Shown piece by piece: positions 33,901 to 40,854 of a stretch of 64,000 nt of DNA. The DNA comes from Agromyces cerinus subsp. cerinus (lineage in GTDB: Bacteria > Actinomycetota > Actinomycetes > Actinomycetales > Microbacteriaceae). The notes under the pieces were generated by a model that saw nothing but the letters and a program-made list of their open reading frames with translations, was not told the origin of the DNA and did no database searches. Position 1 is the first letter of the stretch, and every line of letters begins with the position of its first letter. Where the stretch lies: positions 558,001 to 622,000 of the forward strand of contig NZ_FSRJ01000004.1 of the NCBI RefSeq assembly GCF_900142065.1, written 5' to 3'. Position numbers and translations under genes: made by a program.

Positions 33901-34649
33901 CGGGCGCGCTGCCGCACCGGCTCGGTGAGCAGCAGCTCGCGGCTCGGCGGCAGCGACACGCGCTCGACGACCTCGGGCAGCGACCTCTGGTCGGCGACCG
34001 AGAACGCGCGCAGCTCCTCGACCTCGTCGCCGAAGAACTCGACGCGCACCGGGTGGTCTGCCGTGGGCGGGAACACGTCGAGGATGCCGCCGCGCACCGC
34101 GAACTCGCCGCGGCGGGCGACCATGTCGACGCGTGCATACGCGAGATCGACGAGTCGCACCGCGAGCTCGGCGAGGTTGTAGCCGCGCCCGCCGGCGACG
34201 AGCTCGACGGGTTCGAGCGACGCGAGGTTGTCGGCGAGCGGCTGCAGCGCGGCGCGCACCGAGGCGACCACGACGAGCGGATGCCGCGAGCCGGCCTCGG
34301 CCCAATCGTGCATGCGCCGCAGGGCATGGAGCCGGCGGCCGACGGTCTCGGCCGAGGGGCTCAGCCGCTCGTGGGGCAGCGTCTCCCATGCCGGGAACTC
34401 GATGAGCTCGGCGTCGGGCAGGTAGGGCGCGAGCGAGGCGCGCAGCGACTCGCCCTCACGGCTCGTCGCGGTGATGGCGAGCAGCGCGGGCGGCAGGCCG
34501 GCATCGGCTCGCCGCTGCAGCAGGCCGGCGATCAGCGGGGCATCGAGGCCTGCGGGGGCCGAGAAGTCTGCGTTCCGCTGGGCTTCGGCGAGTGCCGCTT
34601 CGATGGTTTCGGCACGCGAAAGCGCCGTGAGAAAGCCCTGGAGGTTCAC
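30933..34649 (-). CDS. mfd: Transcription-repair coupling factor Mfd
   Basis: Mfd is a DNA translocase that removes stalled RNA polymerase and recruits UvrA to lesions. The 1238-residue protein shows the UvrB-like N-terminal part, the RNA-polymerase interaction domain around FVPTDQLDLLSRYVGG, the motor with Walker A LAGDVGFGKTEVAVRAAF (about residue 690-705) and the DEEQ box VIIDEEQRFGVEHKD (about 795-810), SATPIPRSLEMAV, the TRG motif region GRVGRGRERAYGYFLY, and a C-terminal regulatory domain. Length is normal. GTG 34649 follows TAGACT by 6 bases (leaderless). It converges with the small gene at 30640 and diverges from rnhA. Confidence 0.97.
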   Translation of the reverse strand: MNLQGFLTALSRAETIEAALAEAQRNADFSAPAGLDAPLIAGLLQRRADAGLPPALLAITATSREGESLRASLAPYLPDAELIEFPAWETLPHERLSPSAETVGRRLHALRRMHDWAEAGSRHPLVVVASVRAALQPLADNLASLEPVELVAGGRGYNLAELAVRLVDLAYARVDMVARRGEFAVRGGILDVFPPTADHPVRVEFFGDEVEELRAFSVADQRSLPEVVERVSLPPSRELLLTEPVRQRAREMVHEFPSLAGLLEKVSEGIPVEGMESLAPALLERLVPLAHYLPLGAAVAVLEPERVAGRAVNLGETNREFLAAAWNAATVGAAAPIDLAAGDFLTVRRLRDAVLFSAPGEPDPQRVWWNFSGFDMGDAAEVVAAAGGEAESHLTSSSATVRVASNAMPSFQGNVAGAVDHAAERLRDGWALVVASAGHGLVERARDVLAEAGLAARLVDEVPAELEAGVAYLVQADAAHGYEVPEVKLGLLAESEFYGRAAGYDARQGKKLASRRRNVVDPLQLKAGDFVVHQTHGIGKFIEMVQREVATGARPTGPSRTAGIQQQPTAVREYLVIEYAPSKRGHAGDRLFVPTDQLDLLSRYVGGEAPSLSKMGGSDWAQAKGKARKAVRDIAVSLVKLYSARMASKGHAFGPDTPWQHELEEAFPFTETPDQLQTIDEVKADMERSIPMDRLLAGDVGFGKTEVAVRAAFKAIQEGKQVAMLVPTTLLVKQHLETFNERYAGFPVHVRALSRFQTDKEARDTIAGLADGTVDMVIGTHRILTEKVTFKDVGLVIIDEEQRFGVEHKDALKKLKTNVDILAMSATPIPRSLEMAVTGIREMSTLATPPEDRHPILTFVGPYSDQQVAAAIRREMLREGQVFFVHNRVSSINRVAAQLAELVPEARIAVAHGQLNEHVLEQIVNDFWERKFDVLVSTTIIETGLDITNANTIIIDRADKYGLSQLHQLRGRVGRGRERAYGYFLYDPAKPLSETAHDRLSTIAANNELGSGMQVALKDLEIRGAGNLLGAEQAGHIAGVGFDLYLRMIGEAVSAFRGDVATGQTELRLELPVDAHIPEDYVDSERLRLEAYQKLSAASGPAAKEGQIDQVVDELVDRYGEPPEQVKHLVAISRLRREAQRAGLSDVIATGSKLRIAPANIPDSRRVRLERMYPGAKHFAQNDVILVPFPVTNGELPSDGDLIDWVSRLITAIFPIPEAPATDAAGAGSAAIVDGAAG

Positions 34650-34655
34650 CCGTCG

Positions 34656-34661
34656 AGTCTA
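34656..34661 (-). promoter_or_regulatory. -10 hexamer of mfd (leaderless)
   Basis: TAGACT on the minus strand ends 6 bases before GTG 34649. Confidence 0.5.
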
Positions 34662-34711
34662 CGCGGCGCGTGCGACACCTCTCCCGCGGGAATCAAGGAC
34701 GCGGAGTGCGT

Positions 34712-34766
34712 CGGTGCCGGCCGATACGGAATCGGCCGACTCGGGGCGACGGTGCCGGCCGATACG
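34712..34766. promoter_or_regulatory. Duplicated promoter-like element upstream of rnhA
   Basis: CGGTGCCGGCCGATACG occurs twice exactly (34712-34728 and 34750-34766), 38 bases apart. Each copy ends in GATACG, a plausible -10 core (GATACGAT in the second). Between them CGGCCGAT and ATCGGCCG (34718-34725, 34731-34738) form a perfect inverted repeat with a 5-base spacer. The gap separates divergent mfd and rnhA. Confidence 0.5.
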
Positions 34767-34803
34767 ATGGGCGCCGCAGACGAAACGCCAGGAGGCCTCC
34801 GCA

Positions 34804-35547
34804 ATGATCACCGCCGCCGCCGACGGATCGGCCCTCGGAAACCCCGGCCCGGCAGGCTGGGCCTGGTATGTCGACGACTCCTGCTGGGCAGCCGGCGGTT
34901 GGAAGCACGCGACCAACAACCAGGGCGAGCTGAAGGCGGTGCTCGAGCTCTTCCGCGCCACGGCGCACCTCGATGACGAGCTGCTCGTGCAGTGCGACAG
35001 CCAGTACGTGATCAACTCGGTGACGAAGTGGATGCCCGGCTGGAAGCGCAAGGGCTGGCGCAAGGCCGACGGCAAGGCCGTCATGAACGTCGAACTGCTG
35101 CAGGAGATCGACGAGGCGATCGCCGGCCGCCGATACCGCTTCGAGTGGGTCAAGGGCCACATCGGCCACCCGCTCAACGAAGCGGCCGATACCCGTGCCC
35201 GCGCGGTCGCCGAGGCCTACCAGCGCGGCCGCGAGATCCCTGCGGGTCCGGGCTGGAGCAGCGAGTGCGACGACGACTCGGCCGCGAAGGCTCCGAACTC
35301 GCGCCCCGCCGGCTCGATCGAGTCCGAAGACCTGCCCGACCCGATCGACCTCGGAGCACCGGAGCTCGAACTCGCCCGGCCCGAGATCGAGCCCGAACTC
35401 GACGACGCCCTGTTCAGCCTCGACGAAGAGCCAGAGGCATGGCACAGCGTCAGGCTCGAGCTCTCCACAGAGGAGATCGATCGGCTGCGCGTGCGCGCTC
35501 AGGCCGAAGGGCTCTCGCCCGAGGAGTTCCTCCGCCGGCTGATCTGA
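34804..35547 (+). CDS. rnhA: Ribonuclease HI with an added C-terminal domain
   Basis: RNase HI cuts the RNA strand of RNA-DNA hybrids. The 247-residue protein has the four catalytic carboxylates in order: Asp in AADGSALGNPGPAGW, Glu in NNQGELKAVLE, Asp in VQCDSQYVINS and Asp in NEAADTRARA; the basic protrusion WMPGWKRKGWRK is present. The catalytic domain ends near residue 145. About 65 residues of acidic, Pro-rich linker follow, and the last 34 (SVRLELSTEEIDRLRVRAQA onward, ending EEFLRRLI) read as strand-helix-helix like a ribbon-helix-helix DNA-binding unit. ATG 34804 has AGGAGG upstream. Confidence 0.88.
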   Translation: MITAAADGSALGNPGPAGWAWYVDDSCWAAGGWKHATNNQGELKAVLELFRATAHLDDELLVQCDSQYVINSVTKWMPGWKRKGWRKADGKAVMNVELLQEIDEAIAGRRYRFEWVKGHIGHPLNEAADTRARAVAEAYQRGREIPAGPGWSSECDDDSAAKAPNSRPAGSIESEDLPDPIDLGAPELELARPEIEPELDDALFSLDEEPEAWHSVRLELSTEEIDRLRVRAQAEGLSPEEFLRRLI

Positions 35548-35575
35548 TCGCACGGCCGGCGCCGGCCCGGTGCGA
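35548..35575. terminator. Bidirectional terminator between rnhA and pth
   Basis: TCGCAC-GGCCG and CGGCC-cg-GTGCGA pair around a GCGC loop, with a two-base bulge on one side. It begins right after the rnhA stop, in the gap between converging genes. Confidence 0.65.
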
Positions 35576-35608
35576 GCGTGCCGCGCTGCGCGCAACCTCG
35601 GCGCGCGC

Positions 35609-36241
35609 TCAGTTCGGCGCGTGGAACTTCTGCTGCGCCGCCACGAGGCCGTCGCTCGCGACCGCCTCGACGGCGTCGGCGGCATCCGACAGCAGGTTCG
35701 GCAGGGTCTGGCGCTCGGTGCCTGAGAAGTCCTTGAGCACGAAGTCGGCCGGGTCCTGACGTCCGGGCGGGCGGCCGACGCCGACGCGCACGCGCAGGAA
35801 CGGCGCGGCATCCGTCGCCTTCTGGATGTCGCGGAGCCCGTTGTGCCCGCCGTGCCCGCCGCCCTGCTTCAGCCGGACGGTGTCGAACGGCAGGTCGAGC
35901 TCGTCGTGCACGACGATGAGCTGCTCGGGGCTCAGCGAGTAGAACTTCAGGAGGGCCGAGACCGGTCCGCCCGAGGTGTTCATGTAGCTGTTGGGCTTGG
36001 CGATCACGAGCTTCGGTCCGCCGGGGCGGAGGAATCCCTCGGCCACGCGCGACGGCGTCTTGTGGCTCTTGAAGGGCGCTCCGATGCGCGCAGCGAGCTC
36101 GTCGGCGACCATCTGGCCGACATTGTGCCGGTTGCCGGCGTATTGGGCCCCGGGGTTGCCGAGGCCGACCACGAGCCAGGTGTTCTGGGGCATGGCGTCG
36201 TCGTCCTTCCGGCGCGGGCGCAGCAGGTCGAGGATTCCCAT
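35609..36241 (-). CDS. pth: Peptidyl-tRNA hydrolase
   Basis: Pth releases peptides from prematurely dropped peptidyl-tRNAs. The 210-residue protein has the core motifs VVGLGNPGAQYAGNRHNVGQ with the catalytic His, KPNSYMNTSGGPV, VVHDELDLPF and KQGGGHGGHNGLRDI. A 16-residue N-terminal extension (GILDLLRPRRKDDD) precedes the usual start. I keep ATG 36241 because GGAGG lies 6-7 bases upstream; ATG 36193 would give the classical N-terminus. It follows rplY on the same strand, with a hairpin in the 99-base gap. rplY-pth is the standard bacterial order. Confidence 0.94.
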   Translation of the reverse strand: MGILDLLRPRRKDDDAMPQNTWLVVGLGNPGAQYAGNRHNVGQMVADELAARIGAPFKSHKTPSRVAEGFLRPGGPKLVIAKPNSYMNTSGGPVSALLKFYSLSPEQLIVVHDELDLPFDTVRLKQGGGHGGHNGLRDIQKATDAAPFLRVRVGVGRPPGRQDPADFVLKDFSGTERQTLPNLLSDAADAVEAVASDGLVAAQQKFHAPN

Positions 36242-36268
36242 CGAGCCTCCGAGCGAGTGTGGAACGGG

Positions 36269-36323
36269 CGAGGCCCCGCGCCCCGCAGTCCGAGCGTACC
36301 CGGATGCGGGAGGCGGGGCCTCG
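36269..36323 (-). terminator. Hairpin between rplY and pth
   Basis: CGAGGCCCCGC at 36269-36279 pairs exactly with GCGGGGCCTCG at 36313-36323 across a 33-base loop. It may end or attenuate rplY transcription before pth. Confidence 0.55.
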
Positions 36324-36340
36324 TCGCGGTGGTTCGAGTG

Positions 36341-36973
36341 CTACTCGGCAGCCTCTTCGGCAGCGGCTTCGGCCGCTTCCTCGGTCGCTTCGCCCTCGGC
36401 TGCGGCCTCAGCGGCCTCCTCGCCGAGGTCGACCTTCTGCGGCGTGTGCACGTTGATGACGAGCGCCTCGGGGTCGGTCAGCAGCGTCGCACCCTTGGGC
36501 AGCACGACGGCGCCGGCGAGGATCTGGGTGCCCTCTTCGAGGCCCTCGACGCTCACGACGACGTTCTCGGGGATGTGCGTCGCCTCGACCTCGAGCGACA
36601 GCGTGTGCTGGTCGACGTCGGCGATCGTGCCGGGGGCGCTCTCACCCTCGACGTGCACGGGAACCTCGACCTGGACCTTCTCGCCCTTCTTGATGACGAT
36701 GAGGTCGAGGTGCTCGATGACCTGGTGCACCGGGTCCTTCTGCACGTCCTTGACCAGGGCGAGCTGGCTCTTGCCCTCGATCTGCAGGTCGAGCACGGCG
36801 TTGGCCTTGCGCAGGATCAGGCCGATCTGGTGCGCGGGCAGCGCGATGTGGCGCGGCTCGGTGCCGTGGCCGTAGACGACGGCGGGGATCTTGCCGGTGG
36901 CGCGCAGCTTGCGGGCAGCGCCCTTGCCGAACGACTCTCGGGTGTCTGCGACGACCTTGTTGTCTTCGTCCAT
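36341..36973 (-). CDS. rplY: 50S ribosomal protein L25/general stress protein Ctc
   Basis: This 5S-rRNA-binding ribosomal protein has 210 residues: the L25 domain at the N-terminus (ESFGKGAARKLRATGKIPAVVYG, with VIEHLDLIVI following) and the TL5-like beta domain (EVPVHVEGESAPG, LSLEVEATHIPENVVVSVEG) of the Ctc form. The final 35 residues are an Ala/Glu-rich acidic tail (AAEAAAEGEATEEAAEAAAE) without predicted fold. ATG 36973 has AAGGAG upstream. It is transcribed from the 336-base gap before gnd and leads to pth. Confidence 0.95.
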   Translation of the reverse strand: MDEDNKVVADTRESFGKGAARKLRATGKIPAVVYGHGTEPRHIALPAHQIGLILRKANAVLDLQIEGKSQLALVKDVQKDPVHQVIEHLDLIVIKKGEKVQVEVPVHVEGESAPGTIADVDQHTLSLEVEATHIPENVVVSVEGLEEGTQILAGAVVLPKGATLLTDPEALVINVHTPQKVDLGEEAAEAAAEGEATEEAAEAAAEEAAE

Positions 36974-37309
36974 GATGTCTCTCCTTGCGGGCTCGCGGCC
37001 CAGATCGTGGTCTGTTGTTTTCGACTCGAACGCGCGCAGTCGGACTGCGCAGAAGCGTGAGGAAAAGCCGTGGAGCCTGCTCCTACCGCGTCGATCACGG
37101 ACACCCGTCGCGCCCGCTCACGCGGACGAACCCGGGCCTCCCTCGCCGAAGTTCACGGCCAGTGCACCAGAGGTGCAGATGACCGACCATGAAGTCTACC
37201 AGCCCCGCCGGCGCGCGTCGCCCGAGACCTCTCAGCAACGCCGCGCAACGGTGAGCCTCGCTCACAGTACGCTGGAGTCGATCCCAAGAAACTCACGAGG
37301 AGAGTGTTC
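36974..37309. other. Divergent intergenic region between rplY and gnd
   Basis: This 336-base gap holds no gene I can support. TAGACT at 37193-37198 on the minus strand is a possible -10 for rplY, giving a leader of over 200 bases that contains a GCGCAG/CTGCGC hairpin near 37036-37053. TACGCT at 37268-37273 is a good -10 for gnd. GAGGAG near 37296-37302 is the gnd ribosome binding site. Confidence 0.4.
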
Positions 37310-38770
37310 GTGCCTGCATCAGCATCAGCAAACATCGGCGTCGTCGGACTCGCGGTCATGGGGTCCAACCTCGCCCGCAACCTCGCGAGCCGTGAGGGCA
37401 ACACCGTCGCGGTGTTCAACCGCTCCCCCGAGCGCACCCGCACGCTGACGACCGAACACCCCGAGGCCGGATTCGTCGCCTCCGAGAGCTACGACGACTT
37501 CGTCGCCTCGCTCGCCAAGCCCCGCACAGCGATCATCATGGTGCAGGCGGGCAAGGGCACCGACGCGGTCATCTCCGAGCTCGTCGCCCGCTTCGAGCCG
37601 GGCGACATCATCGTCGACGGCGGCAACGCGAACTTCCACGACACGATCCGCCGTGAAGGCGAGATCGCTCCCACCGGCATCCACTTCGTCGGCACCGGCA
37701 TCTCGGGCGGCGAAGAGGGCGCGCTGAACGGCCCCTCGATCATGCCCGGCGGCTCCGCCGAGTCCTACGAGACGCTCGGCCCGATCCTCGCCTCGATCGC
37801 GGCGGTCGCCGAGGGCGAGCCGTGCGTCACCCACGTCGGCACCGACGGTGCGGGCCACTTCGTCAAGATGGTGCACAACGGCATCGAGTACGCCGACATG
37901 CAGCTCATCGCCGAGGCCTACGACCTCATCCGCCAGGGCACGGGCAAGTCCCCCGCCGAGATCGCCGACATCTTCGCCGAGTGGAACACCGGCGAGCTCG
38001 AGAGCTACCTCATCGAGATCACGGCAGAGGTGCTGCGCCAGACGGACGCGGCGACCGGCGAGCCGCTCGTCGACGTCATCCTCGACGAGGCGGGCGCCAA
38101 GGGCACCGGCGCATGGACCGTGCAGAACGCCCTCGACCTCGGCGTGCCGACCTCGGGCATCGCCGAGGCGGTCTTCGCGCGCAGCCTCTCCTCGAAGCGC
38201 GCGCAGCGCGAAGCGGCATCCGACCTGCCCGGCCCGGCCGAGGCCTGGACGGTCGCCGACGGCGACGCCGACTCGTTCATCGAAGACGTGCGCCTCGCGC
38301 TCTACGCGTCGAAGATCATCGCCTACTCGCAGGGCTTCGACGAGATCATCGCCGGCGCCGAGCAGTACGGCTGGGACGTCAAGAAGGGCGACATCGCGAA
38401 GATCTGGCGCGCCGGATGCATCATCCGCGCCCGGTTCCTGAACCGCATCGCCGACGCCTACGCCGACGACCCCGCGCTCGTCGCGCTCGTCGTCGCCCCG
38501 TACTTCCGCGATGCCGTCGCGGGTGCGCAGGAGGCCTGGCGCCGGGTCGTCGCGATCGCGGCGCAGTCCGGCATCCCGACGCCCGCGTTCTCGTCGTCGC
38601 TCGCCTACTACGACGGCCTGCGCGCACAGCGCCTGCCGGCCGCCCTCATCCAGGGCCAGCGCGACTTCTTCGGCGCGCACACCTACAAGCGGGTCGACCG
38701 GCCGGGCGTCTTCCACACGCTCTGGTCGGGCGACCGGTCCGAGATCGAGACCACGCCCTCCTCGCACTGA
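37310..38770 (+). CDS. gnd: 6-phosphogluconate dehydrogenase (NADP+-dependent, decarboxylating)
   Basis: Gnd oxidatively decarboxylates 6-phosphogluconate to ribulose 5-phosphate, yielding NADPH. The 486-residue protein begins with the NADP fold IGVVGLAVMGSNLARNLA, then IIVDGGNANFHDT, the substrate motif GTGISGGEEGALNGPSIMPGG, the catalytic Lys/Asn in GHFVKMVHNGIEYADMQ, GTGAWTVQNAL and the C-terminal FFGAHTYKRVDRPG loop. It is the long dimeric form. GTG 37310 is chosen over GTG 37304 because GAGGAG sits 7 bases upstream of it. The three small membrane-protein genes that follow are in the same direction. Confidence 0.96.
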   Translation: MPASASANIGVVGLAVMGSNLARNLASREGNTVAVFNRSPERTRTLTTEHPEAGFVASESYDDFVASLAKPRTAIIMVQAGKGTDAVISELVARFEPGDIIVDGGNANFHDTIRREGEIAPTGIHFVGTGISGGEEGALNGPSIMPGGSAESYETLGPILASIAAVAEGEPCVTHVGTDGAGHFVKMVHNGIEYADMQLIAEAYDLIRQGTGKSPAEIADIFAEWNTGELESYLIEITAEVLRQTDAATGEPLVDVILDEAGAKGTGAWTVQNALDLGVPTSGIAEAVFARSLSSKRAQREAASDLPGPAEAWTVADGDADSFIEDVRLALYASKIIAYSQGFDEIIAGAEQYGWDVKKGDIAKIWRAGCIIRARFLNRIADAYADDPALVALVVAPYFRDAVAGAQEAWRRVVAIAAQSGIPTPAFSSSLAYYDGLRAQRLPAALIQGQRDFFGAHTYKRVDRPGVFHTLWSGDRSEIETTPSSH

Positions 38771-38813
38771 GGCCCCGGCGCACCGACACCGAGCACGGAA
38801 CAGGCGGGTGAGC

Positions 38814-39167
38814 ATGCGCGACCCGAAATGGCGCGGCGAGGGCGAGGAACCCGACTACCGGTTCACCCTCGCCAACGAACGCACCTTCCTCGCGTGGATC
38901 CGCACGGCGCTCGCGCTCCTCGCGGGCGGCGTGCTGCTGCACCAGTTCGCGACGGAGCTCGATCCGCGACTCGTCGTGACGCTGCTCTCGACAGGGCTCG
39001 GCGTGGTCGCTGCCGTGCTCAGCGTCGTGTCGTACACGCGCTGGCGCGCCAACGAGATCGCGATCCGGAACGGCCGTCCCCTCCCGTTCAGCTGGGTGCT
39101 GCCCGCACTCGCTGCGGTGTGCCTCCTGACGAGCGCCGTGCTCGTGGTGCTGCTCCTCGTGGCCTGA
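38814..39167 (+). CDS. DUF202 (YidH-like) membrane protein
   Basis: The 117-residue protein has the DUF202 signature LANERTFLAWIRTALALLAGG at the first helix and two more helices (about 54-72 and 92-114) separated by the basic loop YTRWRANEIAIRNGRPLP. The family is of unknown function. It lies 43 bases after gnd and 18 bases before a second, divergent DUF202 paralogue, so the three small genes here probably form one transcript. ATG 38814 is preferred; GTG 38808 is possible. Confidence 0.85.
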   Translation: MRDPKWRGEGEEPDYRFTLANERTFLAWIRTALALLAGGVLLHQFATELDPRLVVTLLSTGLGVVAAVLSVVSYTRWRANEIAIRNGRPLPFSWVLPALAAVCLLTSAVLVVLLLVA

Positions 39168-39185
39168 TGACGATGAACGACTGAC

Positions 39186-39524
39186 ATGGCCGCGTACAGC
39201 GTTCCCGCGACCGGTGACCCCGGGCTCCAGCCCGAGCGCACCGCGCTCGCGTGGAGTCGCACGGCACTCGCGCTCGCGGTCAACGCGCTGCTCTCGATGC
39301 GGGCGGGGTTCGTGGCGGGGCAGCCGCTGCTCGTCGCCGTCGGCGTCGTGCTGTTCGCGGCATCCGGCGCCGCTGTCGCGATCGGCACGGTGCGACGCCG
39401 CCAGCTCGCCGGGCAGCGGCTTGTCATCACGCCGCCGCGCGGCGCGCTCGTGGGCGTCGCGGCCGCGACCCTGCTCGCGAGCGTCGGCGGCATCGCCTCG
39501 ATCTTCGTCGAGGGCGCAGTATGA
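39186..39524 (+). CDS. Second DUF202-type membrane protein
   Basis: The 112-residue protein repeats the DUF202 layout: GLQPERTALAWSRTALALAVNALL (PERT.LAW.RTA) at the first helix, a second helix around LLVAVGVVLFAASGAAVAIG and a third at VGVAAATLLASVGGIASIF. It is more diverged from the family consensus than its upstream neighbour. A DUF202 pair of one YidH-like and one YidG-like protein is a known arrangement and suggests a heteromeric membrane complex. It overlaps the following gene by four bases (ATGA). Confidence 0.82.
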   Translation: MAAYSVPATGDPGLQPERTALAWSRTALALAVNALLSMRAGFVAGQPLLVAVGVVLFAASGAAVAIGTVRRRQLAGQRLVITPPRGALVGVAAATLLASVGGIASIFVEGAV

Positions 39525-39889
39525 GCGAACCGCATCCCGAACTGCAGGGTGCCGACGACGACGACTCCCACGGCCCCGTCTTCGGCGAACGTCGGCGGCG
39601 AGCCATCCGCATCACGGTGCTCGTGGCGCTCTGCGCCATGCTCCTGCCCGTCGTGCTCTCGGTATTCGGCACCGCCCAGTCGGCGGCGCAGCGCTCGTGC
39701 GCGGTCTACACGGCCCAGTTCGACTCGGATGCCGCGGGCGCCCGCGTCTCGTTCGACCTCTTCGCCCGCGGCGGGCCGGGCTGGCAGTGCTTCTCGGTCG
39801 GCGAGAACGGAACGGAGACCCTCATCGCCGAGCTGGGGCTGCTGCCCGGAGCACCCCGCCCGATCGACCCCGACGAACGCGACGCCTGA
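39521..39889 (+). CDS. Single-pass membrane protein, unknown
   Basis: The 122-residue protein has an acidic N-terminal tail (GADDDDSHGP), a basic patch (GERRRRAIR), one membrane helix (ITVLVALCAMLLPVVLSVFG) and an outside domain of about 70 residues with two cysteines (QRSCAVYTAQ and GWQCFSVG) that could bond, then ENGTETLIAELGLLPGAP. The topology is inside-to-outside. I do not recognise a family. Its translation is coupled by a four-base overlap to the second DUF202 gene, which suggests it is a partner of that membrane pair. Confidence 0.7.
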   Translation: MSEPHPELQGADDDDSHGPVFGERRRRAIRITVLVALCAMLLPVVLSVFGTAQSAAQRSCAVYTAQFDSDAAGARVSFDLFARGGPGWQCFSVGENGTETLIAELGLLPGAPRPIDPDERDA

Positions 39890-39943
39890 GGCGATCGGCC
39901 GTCGCACGCGTGCGCGATGGCGCCGGACCCGCGACGCAAGGTA

Positions 39944-39957
39944 TCTTGATATCAAGA
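39944..39957. promoter_or_regulatory. MarR-type operator upstream of the VOC gene
   Basis: TCTTGATATCAAGA is a perfect 14-base palindrome 17 bases before the VOC start codon. TTGATATCAA-type boxes are typical MarR-family sites. The position, just before the ribosome binding site, fits repression. Confidence 0.6.
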
Positions 39958-39974
39958 GACTTTGGAGGCGCGAA

Positions 39975-40328
39975 ATGCTGCACCACGTCCAACTCGCCTG
40001 TCCCCCGGGCCGCGAAGCCGAGCTGCGCGACTTCTACGCCGGCGTGCTCGGGTTCACCGAGCTCGAGAAGCCCCCGGTGCTCGCCGGTCGAGGCGGGTGC
40101 TGGTTCCGCGGCCACGGCATCGAACTGCACCTGGGCGTCGACCCCGACTTCCGCCCGGCGACGAAGGCGCACCCCGGACTCCTCGTCACCGATCTCGACG
40201 ACTGGGCCGACCGGCTGCGCAACGCGGGGTACCCCGCGCGGTTCGACGACGACTTCCCTGGCATGCGTCGCTTCTACAGCGAGGACTGCCACGGCAACCG
40301 GCTCGAGTTCCTCGAACCGGTCGGCTGA
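39975..40328 (+). CDS. VOC (glyoxalase/bleomycin-resistance fold) family protein
   Basis: The 117-residue protein is a single vicinal-oxygen-chelate module pair: MLHHVQLACPPG with the first metal-type His, LRDFYAGVLGFTELEKP, the strand IELHLGVDPDF, and the terminal GMRRFYSEDCHGNRLEFLEP, where the final Glu of NRLEFLE is the usual metal ligand. The group contains glyoxalases, dioxygenases and antibiotic-sequestering proteins; the substrate cannot be told. ATG 39975 has GGAGG upstream. A palindromic MarR-type box precedes it, so expression is probably induced by a small aromatic or electrophilic ligand. Confidence 0.85.
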   Translation: MLHHVQLACPPGREAELRDFYAGVLGFTELEKPPVLAGRGGCWFRGHGIELHLGVDPDFRPATKAHPGLLVTDLDDWADRLRNAGYPARFDDDFPGMRRFYSEDCHGNRLEFLEPVG

Positions 40329-40350
40329 GGGCTGCGGCCGCTCGCCCGGC

Positions 40351-40845
40351 TCACTCCTCGGGCAGGAAGACCCGCTTGTACTTCCGGCCGTCGGCGAGTT
40401 CGACCGTCTCGGCGCGGAGCAGGCCGCGCGTGACCCGCTGGTAGATCGCCTGCGGCGTCACGCCGAGCTTCGCCGCGGCCTCGGAGACCGAGCGGCCGGG
40501 CAGCTCGGTCGGCACGCTCGACGGCCGTTCGCGCTTGCGCTTGCGGCTCGCCTCGTGCCGCGCCTCGATCTCGGCGTCGTCGCCCGCCCAGCGGTACTTC
40601 GCCGCCGAGGCGCTGAGGCCCGCGGCATCCGCGATCTCGTCCCAGGTGCGCCCGGCGTCGAGCGCCTCGCGCACCGCCGAAAGCGATGCCGGGTCGGCCT
40701 CGAGCGCGGCGACGAGCGAGCGGATGCCGCGGAGCCGCTCGAGCGGCGAGGCATCCGTCTCGTCGTCAGCGGCGTCCCCGTGCAGCGCGTCGAGGCCGAC
40801 GAGTTCGGCGAGCGCGCGGGCGGTCTCGGCTGAGAGGAACGACAC
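40351..40845 (-). CDS. Helix-turn-helix protein, unknown
   Basis: The 164-residue protein has three recognisable parts. The first 60 residues are helical and acidic (FLSAETARALAELVGLDALH, RGIRSLVAALEADP). The centre reads AGRTWDEIADAAGLSASAAKYRW, a helix-turn-helix followed by a very basic stretch (RHEASRKRKRERPSS). The C-terminal part has a second one, GRSVSEAAAKLGVTPQAIYQRVTRG, ending in a short wing (DGRKYKRVFLP). Two DNA-binding units in one chain suggest a regulator or DNA-structuring protein. It starts with GTG nine bases after fadD and is cotranscribed with it. Confidence 0.65.
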   Translation of the reverse strand: MSFLSAETARALAELVGLDALHGDAADDETDASPLERLRGIRSLVAALEADPASLSAVREALDAGRTWDEIADAAGLSASAAKYRWAGDDAEIEARHEASRKRKRERPSSVPTELPGRSVSEAAAKLGVTPQAIYQRVTRGLLRAETVELADGRKYKRVFLPEE

Positions 40846-40854
40846 GGTGCCGAC

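Noticed and set aside
31116-34976. A 1286-codon open frame antisense to mfd
   Set aside because: Composition (Asp, Arg, Val, His) is that of a complementary-strand shadow; mfd on the minus strand is complete and has all motifs.
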